From Escherichia coli DSM 30083 = JCM 1649 = ATCC 11775 (GTDB lineage Bacteria; Pseudomonadota; Gammaproteobacteria; Enterobacterales; Enterobacteriaceae), in the NCBI RefSeq assembly GCF_003697165.2, contig NZ_CP033092.2, positions 2,914,001-2,978,000 of the forward strand: a stretch of 64,000 bases of DNA, written 5' to 3'. Positions 38,383 to 47,477 of the stretch are shown one piece after another (position 1 is the first letter of the stretch; the number at the start of each line of letters is the position of its first letter). The notes beneath the pieces were generated by a model that made no database searches, was not told the origin of the DNA, and saw nothing but the letters and a program-made list of their open reading frames with translations. Made by a program: the position numbers and the translations under genes.

Positions 38383-38943
38383 ATGAACAAGTTTTTATTT
38401 GCCGCTGCATTGATCGTCAGTGGCCTGCTCGTTGGCTGTAATCAACTCACCCAATACACCATCACCGAACAAGAAATTAACCAGTCGCTTGCGAAACATA
38501 ATAATTTCTCAAAAGATATCGGTTTACCCGGCGTGGCTGACGCCCATATTGTTCTGACAAACCTGACCAGCCAAATTGGTCGCGAAGAGCCGAATAAGGT
38601 TACCCTAACCGGAGACGCCAATCTGGACATGAACTCCCTGTTCGGTAGCCAGAAAGCGACCATGAAACTGAAGCTGAAAGCGCTGCCCGTGTTTGATAAA
38701 GAAAAAGGCGCGATCTTCCTGAAAGAGATGGAAGTGGTCGATGCGACGGTACAACCGGAAAAAATGCAAACGGTGATGCAAACGTTGCTTCCCTATTTAA
38801 ACCAGGCATTACGCAATTACTTTAACCAGCAACCTGCTTACGTCCTGCGCGAAGATGGCAGCCAGGGCGAAGCAATGGCGAAGAAACTGGCGAAAGGCAT
38901 TGAAGTGAAGCCAGGCGAAATTGTCATTCCGTTTACTGATTAA
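38383..38943 (+). CDS. yceB: YceB, DUF1439 lipoprotein
   Basis: Predicted lipoprotein of 186 residues. The lipobox GLLVGCNQ places the lipidated cysteine at residue 19; the following Asn/Gln suggests outer-membrane sorting. The DUF1439 domain has a tubular lipid-binding-like fold in known structures. The ATG at 38383 has GAGGA upstream and gives a correct signal peptide, unlike longer frames. Role unknown. Confidence 0.92.
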   Translation: MNKFLFAAALIVSGLLVGCNQLTQYTITEQEINQSLAKHNNFSKDIGLPGVADAHIVLTNLTSQIGREEPNKVTLTGDANLDMNSLFGSQKATMKLKLKALPVFDKEKGAIFLKEMEVVDATVQPEKMQTVMQTLLPYLNQALRNYFNQQPAYVLREDGSQGEAMAKKLAKGIEVKPGEIVIPFTD

Positions 38944-38948
38944 TCACG

Positions 38949-38974
38949 AGGGCGCATTCGCGCCCTTTATTTTT
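38949..38974 (+). terminator. yceB terminator
   Basis: Seven-base-pair stem AGGGCGC/GCGCCCT with loop ATTC, followed by TTATTTTT, directly after the yceB stop. Confidence 0.85.
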
Positions 38975-38981
38975 CGTGCAA

Positions 38982-38997
38982 AGGAAAACGTTTCCGC
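38982..38997 (+). promoter_or_regulatory. PurR operator of pyrC
   Basis: AGGAAAACGTTTCCGC, a near-palindrome matching the PurR consensus ACGCAAACGTTTGCGT. PurR control of pyrC is established in E. coli. Confidence 0.8.
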
Positions 38998-39009
38998 TTA
39001 TCCTTTGTG

Positions 39010-39036
39010 TCCGGCAAAAACATCCCTTCAGCCGGA
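39010..39036 (+). promoter_or_regulatory. pyrC leader hairpin with start-site switching
   Basis: TCCGGC (39010-39015) pairs with GCCGGA (39031-39036), the latter holding the Shine-Dalgarno GGAG. Known mechanism: with high CTP transcription starts at the C and the hairpin forms, blocking translation; with low CTP and high GTP it starts a few bases later at G and the hairpin cannot form. Confidence 0.8.
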
Positions 39037-39048
39037 GCATAGAGATTA

Positions 39049-40095
39049 ATGACTGCACCATCCCAGGTATTAAAGATCCGCCGCCCAGACGACTGGCACC
39101 TTCACCTCCGCGATGGCGACATGTTAAAAACTGTCGTGCCGTATACCAGCGAAATTTATGGACGGGCTATCGTAATGCCCAATCTGGCTCCGCCCGTGAC
39201 CACCGTTGAGGCTGCCGTGGCGTATCGTCAGCGCATTCTTGACGCCGTACCTGCCGGGCACGATTTCACCCCGCTGATGACCTGTTATTTAACAGATTCG
39301 CTGGATCCGAATGAGCTGGAGCGCGGATTTAACGAAGGCGTGTTCACCGCTGCAAAACTTTATCCGGCAAACGCAACCACTAACTCCAGCCACGGCGTTA
39401 CGTCAGTTGACGCAATCATGCCGGTACTTGAGCGCATGGAAAAAATCGGTATGCCACTACTGGTGCATGGTGAAGTAACACATGCAGATATCGACATTTT
39501 TGATCGTGAAGCGCGCTTTATAGAAAGCGTGATGGAACCGCTGCGCCAGCGCCTGACTGCACTGAAAGTCGTTTTTGAGCACATCACCACCAAAGACGCT
39601 GCCGACTATGTCCGTGACGGAAATGAACGGCTGGCTGCCACCATCACTCCACAGCATCTGATGTTTAACCGCAACCATATGCTGGTTGGTGGCGTGCGTC
39701 CGCACCTGTATTGTCTACCCATCCTCAAACGCAATATCCACCAACAGGCATTGCGTGAACTGGTCGCCAGCGGTTTTAATCGTGTATTCCTCGGAACGGA
39801 TTCTGCGCCACATGCACGTCATCGCAAAGAGAGCAGCTGCGGCTGCGCGGGCTGTTTCAACGCCCCAACCGCGCTGGGCAGTTACGCTACCGTCTTTGAA
39901 GAGATGAATGCTTTGCAGTACTTTGAAGCATTCTGTTCTGTAAACGGCCCGCAGTTCTATGGCTTGCCGGTCAACGACACATTCATCGAACTGGTACGTG
40001 AAGAGCAACAGGTTGCTGAAAGCATCGCACTGACTGATGACACGCTGGTGCCATTCCTCGCCGGAGAAACGGTACGCTGGTCCGTTAAACAATAA
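39049..40095 (+). CDS. pyrC: PyrC, dihydroorotase
   Basis: Zinc enzyme of pyrimidine synthesis that closes carbamoyl-aspartate to dihydroorotate. The 348 residues match K-12. Metal ligands: His17 and His19 (DWHLHLRDGD), carboxylated Lys103 (AAKLYPANAT), His140 (LLVHGE), a histidine in FEHITTKDA and the Asp in LGTDSAPH. Single-gene unit under PurR and nucleotide-sensed translation. Confidence 0.97.
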   Translation: MTAPSQVLKIRRPDDWHLHLRDGDMLKTVVPYTSEIYGRAIVMPNLAPPVTTVEAAVAYRQRILDAVPAGHDFTPLMTCYLTDSLDPNELERGFNEGVFTAAKLYPANATTNSSHGVTSVDAIMPVLERMEKIGMPLLVHGEVTHADIDIFDREARFIESVMEPLRQRLTALKVVFEHITTKDAADYVRDGNERLAATITPQHLMFNRNHMLVGGVRPHLYCLPILKRNIHQQALRELVASGFNRVFLGTDSAPHARHRKESSCGCAGCFNAPTALGSYATVFEEMNALQYFEAFCSVNGPQFYGLPVNDTFIELVREEQQVAESIALTDDTLVPFLAGETVRWSVKQ

Positions 40096-40129
40096 AAATC
40101 GTAGCTTCCTGTTGTCATTAGGTTATTTT

Positions 40130-40149
40130 ACCTGTATAAATAACCAGTA
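40130..40149 (+). promoter_or_regulatory. LexA box of dinI
   Basis: ACCTGTATAAATAACCAGTA contains CTG-N10-CAG (40132-40147), the LexA signature, 20 bases before the dinI ATG. This places dinI in the SOS regulon as in K-12. Confidence 0.9.
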
Positions 40150-40168
40150 TATTCAACAGGGGGCTATT

Positions 40169-40414
40169 ATGCGAATTGAAGTCACCATAGCGAAAACTTC
40201 TCCATTGCCAGCTGGGGCTATTGACGCCCTGGCTGGCGAACTTTCCCGCCGTATTCAGTATGCGTTTCCTGATAATGAAGGCCACGTATCGGTACGTTAT
40301 GCCGCAGCAAATAATTTATCGGTTATTGGCGCGACAAAAGAAGATAAACAGCGCATTAGCGAAATTCTCCAGGAAACGTGGGAAAGCGCCGATGACTGGT
40401 TTGTCAGCGAATAA
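40169..40414 (+). CDS. dinI: DinI, SOS modulator of RecA
   Basis: Small 81-residue protein that binds RecA filaments and stabilises them while limiting UmuD and LexA cleavage. It begins MRIEVTIAK and ends in the acidic helix EILQETWESADDWFVSE that mimics DNA. An AGGGGG ribosome site precedes the ATG at 40169; the longer in-frame start would cross the LexA box. Confidence 0.96.
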   Translation: MRIEVTIAKTSPLPAGAIDALAGELSRRIQYAFPDNEGHVSVRYAAANNLSVIGATKEDKQRISEILQETWESADDWFVSE

Positions 40415-40435
40415 TATGCAGTGATTTTTGTTTTT

Positions 40436-40461
40436 GCCGGGTCGCCCCGGCTTTTTTATTT
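40436..40461 (+). terminator. dinI terminator
   Basis: GCCGGG, loop TCGC, CCCGGC, then TTTTTTATTTT, 22 bases after the dinI stop. Confidence 0.9.
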
Positions 40462-40703
40462 TACTTGCGAATTGTGAGTACAAAATTTCTACACTTCCTC
40501 AAAATAATTGCACAATATGCTAAAAAAATATGAATGACATGCTGTTTTATTGTTCATATAAATCTTAAAAGCAGAAATTTATCTGCTCCCCCCTTTAAAA
40601 ATTCGGTGAATACCCTTACTTATTGGTATACTGAAGTTGCTTCAGATAAAAACGCATTGAACCTCGAATAACGTTGTCTAGTAACACGAATTAGGGGGCC
40701 ATG

Positions 40704-40958
40704 ATGGAAAAAAATAATGAAGTCATTCAGACTCATCCGCTCGTAGGGTGGGACATCAGCACCGTTGATAGCTATGATGCGCTGATGTTGCGTTTGCACT
40801 ACCAGACCCCAAATAAGTCCGAGCAGGAAGGGACTGAAGTTGGTCAGACGCTCTGGTTAACCACTGATGTTGCCAGACAATTTATTTCGATATTAGAAGC
40901 AGGAATCGCCAAAATTGAATCCGGTGATTTCCAGGTAAACGAGTATCGGCGTCATTAA
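40704..40958 (+). CDS. bssS: BssS, biofilm regulator
   Basis: Small 84-residue protein (MEKNNEVIQTHPLVGWD) that in K-12 affects biofilm formation and signal uptake related to indole and autoinducer-2; its mechanism is unclear. Two ATG codons are adjacent (40701 and 40704); the second gives the K-12 length. A GGGGG ribosome site precedes them. The 289-base upstream gap after dinI is AT-rich and probably holds its promoter. Confidence 0.92.
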   Translation: MEKNNEVIQTHPLVGWDISTVDSYDALMLRLHYQTPNKSEQEGTEVGQTLWLTTDVARQFISILEAGIAKIESGDFQVNEYRRH

Positions 40959-40980
40959 CATGACATGACCATCCACCCAA

Positions 40981-41004
40981 AAGGCACCTCACCGGTGCCT
41001 TTAC
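40981..41004 (+). terminator. bssS terminator
   Basis: AAGGCACC and GGTGCCTT around a 5-base loop, 22 bases after the stop. The T run is short (TTTA), so strength is moderate. Confidence 0.6.
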
Positions 41005-41072
41005 CATTTCTGGGTTGTATATCTGCATTCAGTTAATTACTCTGCTTAAACCATGAGAGCAGAGAGAAAAAA

Positions 41073-42191
41073 ATGAAATACGATCTCATCATTATTGGCA
41101 GCGGTTCCGTAGGCGCTGCCGCCGGGTATTATGCAACCCGCGCCGGTTTAAACGTGCTAATGACCGACGCCCATATGCCACCGCATCAACACGGCAGCCA
41201 CCACGGCGATACGCGATTAATTCGCCATGCTTATGGTGAAGGCGAAAAGTATGTCCCGCTGGTCCTCCGCGCGCAAATGCTGTGGGATGAACTTTCCCGC
41301 CACAACGAAGATGATCCCATTTTTGTACGCTCTGGTGTCATTAACCTCGGTCCGGCTGACTCCGCATTTCTCGCCAACGTCGCCCACAGCGCCGAACAGT
41401 GGCAACTCAACGTTGAAAAGCTCGACGCGCAAGGGATTATGGCCCGCTGGCCAGAAATACGCGTCCCGGACAACTACATCGGTTTATTTGAAACTGATTC
41501 CGGTTTTTTGCGCAGCGAACTGGCGATTAAAACCTGGATCCAACTGGCGAAGGAAGCGGGCTGTGCGCAGCTGTTCAACTGCCCGGTCACCGCAATTCGT
41601 CATGACGATGATGGCGTAACTATTGAAACGGCTGACGGTGAGTATCAGGCGAAAAAAGCGATTGTCTGCGCGGGAACATGGGTAAAAGACCTACTCCCGG
41701 AGCTGCCTGTCCAGCCCGTACGCAAAGTATTTGCCTGGTATCAGGCCGATGGTCGCTATAGCGTGAAGAATAAATTCCCGGCGTTTACCGGTGAACTGCC
41801 CAATGGCGATCAATATTATGGTTTTCCGGCAGAAAACGACGCGTTGAAGATTGGCAAACATAACGGAGGCCAGGTTATCCATTCAGCGGATGAACGTGTT
41901 CCGTTTGCGGAAGTGGTCAGCGATGGTTCGGAAGCCTTCCCGTTCTTGCGCAATGTGTTGCCGGGTATCGGTTGCTGCCTGTACGGCGCTGCCTGCACCT
42001 ATGATAATTCGCCTGACGAAGATTTTATTATCGATACCCTACCCGGCCACGATAATACACTGCTCATTACCGGCCTGAGTGGGCACGGTTTTAAATTTGC
42101 GTCAGTTTTAGGGGAAATAGCTGCCGATTTTGCGCAAGACAAAAAAAGCGATTTTGATTTGACGCCATTCAGGCTTTCCCGCTTCCAATAA
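41073..42191 (+). CDS. solA: SolA, N-methyl-L-tryptophan oxidase
   Basis: Flavoenzyme of the monomeric sarcosine oxidase family; it demethylates N-methyl-tryptophan, giving formaldehyde and peroxide. The 372 residues have the FAD motif [19 protein letters not shown] at about 7-25 and the cysteine that holds FAD covalently, Cys308, in YGAACTYD. Followed directly by a terminator and yceO. Confidence 0.96.
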
Positions 42192-42200
42192 TCATCATTA

Positions 42201-42225
42201 CGGCCTCCAGAATGAGGCCGTTTTT
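42201..42225 (+). terminator. solA terminator
   Basis: CGGCCTC (42201-42207) and GAGGCCG (42214-42220) around CAGAAT, then TTTTT. The right arm includes an in-frame ATG (42212) that would lengthen yceO. Confidence 0.85.
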
Positions 42226-42238
42226 ACAGGAGTATTTA

Positions 42239-42352
42239 ATGCGTCGACTGTTGCACTATCTCATCAATAATATTCGCGAGCATCTGATGCTTTATCTTTT
42301 TCTCTGGGGATTGTTGGCAATTATGGATCTGATCTATGTGTTTTATTTTTAG
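42239..42352 (+). CDS. yceO: YceO, tiny membrane protein
   Basis: Reading frame of 37 residues from the ATG at 42239 ([18 protein letters not shown]...), or 46 residues from the ATG at 42212 as annotated in K-12. The inner start has a good Shine-Dalgarno (CAGGAG, 6-base spacing), while the outer start lies inside the solA terminator, so the inner one is preferred. A basic amphipathic start and one hydrophobic segment ([18 protein letters not shown]) suggest a single-span inner-membrane protein. Function unknown; expression needs readthrough or a local promoter. Confidence 0.6.
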
Positions 42353-42612
42353 TTTTCCGCACTGACATAAACTGACAAATATTTAATCTCCCTTTCATTT
42401 AGCGTGAAAAATTGAATGAGATTCTTCCTGCCTCTACAGCACTCACTAGACCTTCCAGATGCTGAACCCACTAAACTTATGAAGATTCTTTCATTATTAA
42501 TTCAAAATTATTGAAATAGAAATAAATATCATTCAATTTGTTATTTTTGTGTTGCAATTCATTCTCCGACACGCCATTTTCTTTCTCTCGCAAATTCGTT
42601 TTGGATGCACTT

Positions 42613-43179
42613 ATGTCATTCACAAATACCCCTGAACGCTATGGTGTTATATCTGCGGCCTTACATTGGCTAAGCGCAATTATTGTCTATGGCATGTTTG
42701 CTTTAGGTCTGTGGATGGTCACGCTCAGTTATTACGATGGCTGGTACCACCAGGCACCGGAACTGCATAAAAGCATCGGCATTTTGTTAATGATGGGGCT
42801 GGTTATTCGCGTTCTGTGGCGTGTCATATCTCCACCGCCGGGTCCGCTGCCGAGTTATTCGCCCATGACTCGTCTTGCAGCAAAAGCTGGACATCTCGCA
42901 TTGTACCTATTGCTGTTCGCCATCGGCATCAGCGGCTATCTGATCTCAACTGCCGATGGTAAACCGATCAGCGTTTTTGGCTGGTTTGACGTCCCCGCGA
43001 CCCTCTCCGACGCTGGCGCACAGGCTGACTTTGCCGGTGCCCTGCATTTTTGGCTCGCGTGGAGCGTTGTAGTACTGTCCGTTATGCACGGATTTATGGC
43101 CCTGAAGCATCATTTCATCGATAAAGACGACACTCTGAAGCGCATGCTGGGAAAGTCGTCATCTGACTATGGAGTATAA
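42613..43179 (+). CDS. yceJ: YceJ, cytochrome b561-type membrane protein
   Basis: Four-helix inner-membrane di-haem cytochrome b561 relative, 188 residues from MSFTNTPERYG. Candidate haem-ligand histidines: AALHWLSAI (helix 1), PELHKSIGIL (helix 2), GALHFWLAWSVV and VMHGFMALKHH (helix 4). The start at 42613 fits the family; an upstream in-frame start adds an unlike sequence. It ends 3 bases before yceI, so the two are an operon and YceJ may pass electrons for the YceI partner. Confidence 0.9.
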   Translation: MSFTNTPERYGVISAALHWLSAIIVYGMFALGLWMVTLSYYDGWYHQAPELHKSIGILLMMGLVIRVLWRVISPPPGPLPSYSPMTRLAAKAGHLALYLLLFAIGISGYLISTADGKPISVFGWFDVPATLSDAGAQADFAGALHFWLAWSVVVLSVMHGFMALKHHFIDKDDTLKRMLGKSSSDYGV

Positions 43180-43182
43180 AAA

Positions 43183-43758
43183 ATGAAAAAAAGTCTGCTT
43201 GGTTTAACCTTCGCTTCCTTGATGTTCTCTGCCGGTTCAGCGGTTGCCGCCGATTACAAAATTGACAAAGAAGGTCAGCACGCCTTTGTTAACTTCCGAA
43301 TCCAGCATCTTGGCTATAGCTGGTTATATGGCACCTTCAAAGATTTCGACGGTACTTTTACCTTTGATGAAAAAAATCCAGCTGCCGATAAAGTGAATGT
43401 GACAATTAACACCACCAGCGTCGATACTAATCACGCCGAACGCGATAAACATCTTCGCAGTGCGGATTTCCTCAATACCGCAAAATATCCACAGGCAACA
43501 TTCACCTCCACCAGCGTGAAGAAAGACGGTGACGAACTGGATATTACCGGCGATCTGACGCTGAATGGTGTAACCAAGCCCGTCACACTGGAAGCGAAAT
43601 TAATTGGTCAGGGTGACGACCCGTGGGGCGGTAAACGTGCAGGCTTTGAGGCCGAAGGCAAAATTAAGCTCAAAGACTTCAATATCAAGACAGATTTAGG
43701 TCCAGCGTCTCAGGAAGTGGATCTGATTATTTCAGTGGAAGGCGTACAGCAGAAGTAA
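43183..43758 (+). CDS. yceI: YceI, periplasmic isoprenoid-binding-type protein
   Basis: Secreted 191-residue protein with a Sec signal ([23 protein letters not shown], cleaved after about 22) and a YceI lipocalin-like barrel, which in relatives binds polyisoprenoid such as ubiquinone-type lipids. In K-12 it is induced by base and osmotic stress. Pairing with YceJ suggests a periplasmic lipid or quinone carrier with a cytochrome partner; that role is inference. Confidence 0.93.
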
Positions 43759-43767
43759 GAGTGAAAT

Positions 43768-43794
43768 GTTGCCGGATGGCACGCATCCGGCAAT
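43768..43794 (+). repeat. REP palindrome between yceI and trhO
   Basis: TTGCCGGATG with CATCCGGCAA around a short loop, between two convergent genes. May also serve as a shared mRNA end. Confidence 0.75.
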
Positions 43795-43799
43795 GATAT

Positions 43800-44852
43800 T
43801 TATTCTGTTGGATCAGGAATGCCCAGTGTTGTATTCAGACGTCCACGAGACTTATTAAAGATCTTATTGCCATTTTCACGTCCTGCCCGACGGCGTCGCT
43901 GTTCATCTGGCGGTAACGCGCTTTCTTCGCAGCAAATCTCACTACAACAACCTTTGTATTTTTCCGCACATACTGGACACTGAATAAACAACAGATGGCA
44001 GCCATCATTTTTACAGTTGGTATGGCTGTCGCACGGCGCACCGCACTGGTGGCAGTGCGCGATAATCTCATCAGATATACGTTCGCCCATCCGCTCGTCA
44101 AAAACAAAATTTTTGCCAATAAAACGCACCGGCAAGCCCTGCTCGCGCGCCTTACGGGCGTATTCAATAACTCCACCCTCGATATGCCAGACTTTGTTGA
44201 ATCCGTTATGTTTCATCCAGGCACTGGCCTTTTCACAACGAATGCCGCCGGTGCAGTACATAACGATTTTTTTATCTTTATGTGCCTGCATCATCTCAAC
44301 TGCTTTTGGCAGCTGCTCACGGAAGGTATCTGCCGGTATTTCCAGCGCGTTTTCAAAGTGCCCCACTTCATACTCATAGTGGTTACGCATGTCGATAAAC
44401 AATGCATCGGGATCGTCAAGCATGGCGTTCACTTCCGCCGCTTGCAGATACTCACCCACATTGCTGGCATCAAAGTGAGGATCGTCAATACCGTCGGCAA
44501 CAATGCGATCGCGTACCTTCATACGCAGTACCCAGAAGGATTTCCCGTCATCATCCAACGCGATATTCAGGCGTAAACCCTCTAAAGCCGGGTCGAAGGC
44601 ATAGAGCTGCGCGCGAAATGTTTCAACATTGCTCGCAGGTACGCTGATTTGCGCGTTAATGCCCTCATGCGCCAGATACACTCGCCCAAAAACATTCAGC
44701 GCGGTAAACAGTTGATATAAAGCGTCACGGGTCACCTTAGGATCGGCAATGTGGAAATACTTATAAAACGAAATGGTGGTTCGCGGTTCGCTCTCAGCCA
44801 ACATTTTGGCTTTTAACGCGTCGTTGGAAATGCGGTTGTGTAACACTGGCAT
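43800..44852 (-). CDS. trhO: TrhO (YceA), tRNA uridine-34 hydroxylase
   Basis: Oxygen-dependent hydroxylase that makes 5-hydroxyuridine at wobble position 34 of tRNAs, in parallel with TrhP. The 350 residues have an N-terminal UPF0176 domain, a rhodanese domain with the active cysteine in VMYCTGGIRC (Cys200) and a cysteine-rich C-terminal segment (CHQCGAPCDSHTNC, CCSEICC). The ATG at 44852 is the family start. Confidence 0.93.
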   Translation of the reverse strand: MPVLHNRISNDALKAKMLAESEPRTTISFYKYFHIADPKVTRDALYQLFTALNVFGRVYLAHEGINAQISVPASNVETFRAQLYAFDPALEGLRLNIALDDDGKSFWVLRMKVRDRIVADGIDDPHFDASNVGEYLQAAEVNAMLDDPDALFIDMRNHYEYEVGHFENALEIPADTFREQLPKAVEMMQAHKDKKIVMYCTGGIRCEKASAWMKHNGFNKVWHIEGGVIEYARKAREQGLPVRFIGKNFVFDERMGERISDEIIAHCHQCGAPCDSHTNCKNDGCHLLFIQCPVCAEKYKGCCSEICCEESALPPDEQRRRRAGRENGNKIFNKSRGRLNTTLGIPDPTE

Positions 44853-45076
44853 GGTGTACGGTTCCTGCGAGATGGGAAAGTAAAAATCCGCGGCATGATA
44901 TAGCAATTATCGATAATTAACATCCACACATTTTACGCTACATTTTAGCATTAAAAATTATTTGTTATTTACAAGCGCGGCAATTTCGCCCAGTCTTCAG
45001 TCACAAATTTTGGTTGCGGACGAAAAAATGCGACAATACATACAATTGCCCGTATAGGTTGAAAAACAGGATTGAT

Positions 45077-45997
45077 ATGACGAATCTACCCAAGTTCTCC
45101 ACCGCACTGCTTCATCCGCGTTATTGGTTAACCTGGTTGGGTATTGGCGTACTTTGGTTGGTCGTGCAATTGCCCTACCCGGTTATCTACCGCCTCGGTT
45201 GTGGATTAGGAAAACTGGCGTTACGTTTTATGAAACGACGCGCAAAAATTGTGCATCGCAACCTGGAACTGTGCTTCCCGGAAATGAGCGAACAAGAACG
45301 CCGTAAAATGGTGGTGAAGAATTTCGAATCCGTTGGCATGGGCCTGATGGAAACCGGCATGGCGTGGTTCTGGCCGGACCGCCGAATCGCCCGCTGGACG
45401 GAAGTGATCGGCATGGAACACATTCGTGACGTGCAGGCGCAAAAACGCGGCATCCTGTTAGTTGGCATCCATTTTCTGACACTGGAGCTGGGTGCGCGGC
45501 AGTTTGGTATGCAGGAACCGGGGATTGGCGTTTACCGCCCGAACGATAATCCACTGATTGACTGGCTACAAACCTGGGGCCGTTTGCGCTCAAATAAATC
45601 GATGCTCGACCGCAAAGATTTAAAAGGCATGATTAAAGCCCTGAAAAAAGGCGAAGTGGTCTGGTACGCACCGGATCATGATTACGGCCCGCGCTCAAGC
45701 GTTTTCGTCCCGTTGTTTGCCGTTGAGCAGGCTGCGACCACGACCGGAACCTGGATGCTGGCACGGATGTCCGGCGCATGTCTGGTGCCCTTCGTTCCAC
45801 GCCGTAAGCCAGATGGCAAAGGGTATCAGTTGATTATACTGCCGCCAGAGTGTTCTCCGCCGCTGGATGATGCCGAAACTACCGCCGCGTGGATGAACAA
45901 AGTGGTCGAAAAATGCATCATGATGGCACCAGAGCAGTATATGTGGTTACACCGTCGCTTTAAAACACGCCCGGAAGGCGTTCCTTCACGCTATTAA
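45077..45997 (+). CDS. lpxL: LpxL (HtrB), lipid A lauroyltransferase
   Basis: Inner-membrane enzyme that adds laurate from lauroyl-ACP to Kdo2-lipid IVA. The 306 residues have one N-terminal membrane anchor (about 17-35) and the HX4E catalytic pair His132/Glu137 in GIHFLTLEL. The ATG at 45077 follows ACAGGA; longer in-frame starts are unlikely. ACP is encoded in this same window. Confidence 0.97.
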   Translation: MTNLPKFSTALLHPRYWLTWLGIGVLWLVVQLPYPVIYRLGCGLGKLALRFMKRRAKIVHRNLELCFPEMSEQERRKMVVKNFESVGMGLMETGMAWFWPDRRIARWTEVIGMEHIRDVQAQKRGILLVGIHFLTLELGARQFGMQEPGIGVYRPNDNPLIDWLQTWGRLRSNKSMLDRKDLKGMIKALKKGEVVWYAPDHDYGPRSSVFVPLFAVEQAATTTGTWMLARMSGACLVPFVPRRKPDGKGYQLIILPPECSPPLDDAETTAAWMNKVVEKCIMMAPEQYMWLHRRFKTRPEGVPSRY

Positions 45998-46004
45998 ATC
46001 TTCC

Positions 46005-46035
46005 ATGCTGGATGCTTCAGAATGGCATCCGGCAT
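46005..46035 (+). repeat. Degenerate REP palindrome after lpxL
   Basis: ATGCTGGATGC and GGCATCCGGCAT form an imperfect inverted repeat of REP type eight bases after the lpxL stop, upstream of mdtG. Confidence 0.6.
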
Positions 46036-46168
46036 TACCACAGAAAATCCCCCTGATTTAGCGATAAAAGCTCTCTGGATTGCGCCCCCTGGAAGTCGGG
46101 CGCATAATTAGTGTGCTTATCTTTTCTTCTTATGTTCACCGCGCCTGGCGCACCAACAGCGGATTGCT

Positions 46169-47395
46169 ATGTCACCCTGTGAAAATGACACCCCTATAAA
46201 CTGGAAACGAAACCTGATCGTCGCCTGGCTAGGCTGTTTTCTTACCGGTGCCGCCTTCAGCCTGGTAATGCCCTTCTTACCCCTCTACGTTGAGCAGCTT
46301 GGCGTTACCGGCCACTCCGCCCTGAATATGTGGTCCGGTATTGTCTTCAGCATTACATTTTTATTTTCGGCCATCGCCTCACCGTTTTGGGGTGGACTCG
46401 CCGACCGTAAAGGCCGAAAACTCATGCTATTACGCTCTGCTCTCGGCATGGGCATCGTGATGGTGTTGATGGGACTGGCACAAAATATCTGGCAGTTTTT
46501 GATCCTGCGGGCGCTTCTTGGTTTACTTGGCGGATTTGTCCCCAACGCTAATGCTCTTATCGCCACACAAGTACCGCGTAATAAAAGCGGCTGGGCGCTG
46601 GGTACGCTCTCCACAGGCGGCGTTAGCGGCGCGTTGCTCGGCCCAATGGCTGGCGGTTTGCTCGCCGATAGCTACGGCTTACGTCCGGTATTCTTTATTA
46701 CCGCCAGTGTGCTCATACTCTGCTTTTTCGTCACCCTGTTTTGCATCAGAGAAAAATTCCAGCCGGTCAGCAAAAAAGAGATGCTGCATATGCGGGAAGT
46801 GGTGACATCACTTAAAAACCCGAAACTGGTACTCAGCCTGTTTGTCACCACGTTAATCATCCAGGTGGCGACGGGCTCAATTGCCCCCATTCTGACGCTG
46901 TATGTCCGCGAACTGGCGGGTAACGTCAGTAACGTCGCTTTTATCAGTGGCATGATCGCCTCGGTGCCAGGCGTGGCGGCTCTGCTAAGTGCACCACGAC
47001 TCGGCAAACTTGGCGATCGAATCGGCCCCGAAAAGATCCTGATTACGGCGCTGATCTTTTCTGTACTGCTGTTGATCCCAATGTCTTACGTTCAGACGCC
47101 ATTACAACTTGGGATTTTACGTTTTTTGCTCGGTGCCGCCGATGGTGCATTACTCCCCGCCGTACAGACACTGTTGGTTTACAACTCGAGCAACCAGATC
47201 GCCGGGCGTATCTTCAGCTATAACCAATCGTTTCGTGATATTGGCAACGTTACCGGACCATTGATGGGAGCAGCGATTTCAGCGAACTACGGTTTCAGGG
47301 CGGTATTTCTCGTCACCGCTGGCGTAGTGTTATTCAACGCAGTCTATTCATGGAACAGTCTACGTCGTCGTCGAATCCCCCAGATATCGAACTGA
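46169..47395 (+). CDS. mdtG: MdtG, major-facilitator multidrug transporter
   Basis: Inner-membrane MFS exporter of 408 residues, about 12 membrane segments, with the loop motif WGGLADRKGRKLML. In K-12 it gives tolerance to fosfomycin and deoxycholate and belongs to the MarA/SoxS/Rob regulon. I did not confirm a marbox by eye. It stands alone between lpxL and msyB. Confidence 0.94.
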   Translation: MSPCENDTPINWKRNLIVAWLGCFLTGAAFSLVMPFLPLYVEQLGVTGHSALNMWSGIVFSITFLFSAIASPFWGGLADRKGRKLMLLRSALGMGIVMVLMGLAQNIWQFLILRALLGLLGGFVPNANALIATQVPRNKSGWALGTLSTGGVSGALLGPMAGGLLADSYGLRPVFFITASVLILCFFVTLFCIREKFQPVSKKEMLHMREVVTSLKNPKLVLSLFVTTLIIQVATGSIAPILTLYVRELAGNVSNVAFISGMIASVPGVAALLSAPRLGKLGDRIGPEKILITALIFSVLLLIPMSYVQTPLQLGILRFLLGAADGALLPAVQTLLVYNSSNQIAGRIFSYNQSFRDIGNVTGPLMGAAISANYGFRAVFLVTAGVVLFNAVYSWNSLRRRRIPQISN

Positions 47396-47477
47396 TTTTT
47401 CGCCTTTCATACTTGCAAAAGCGGAGAATCAGCTATCCTTTTCCCTGAAACCTCATCAACTCAAAGGGAGAATCGTG

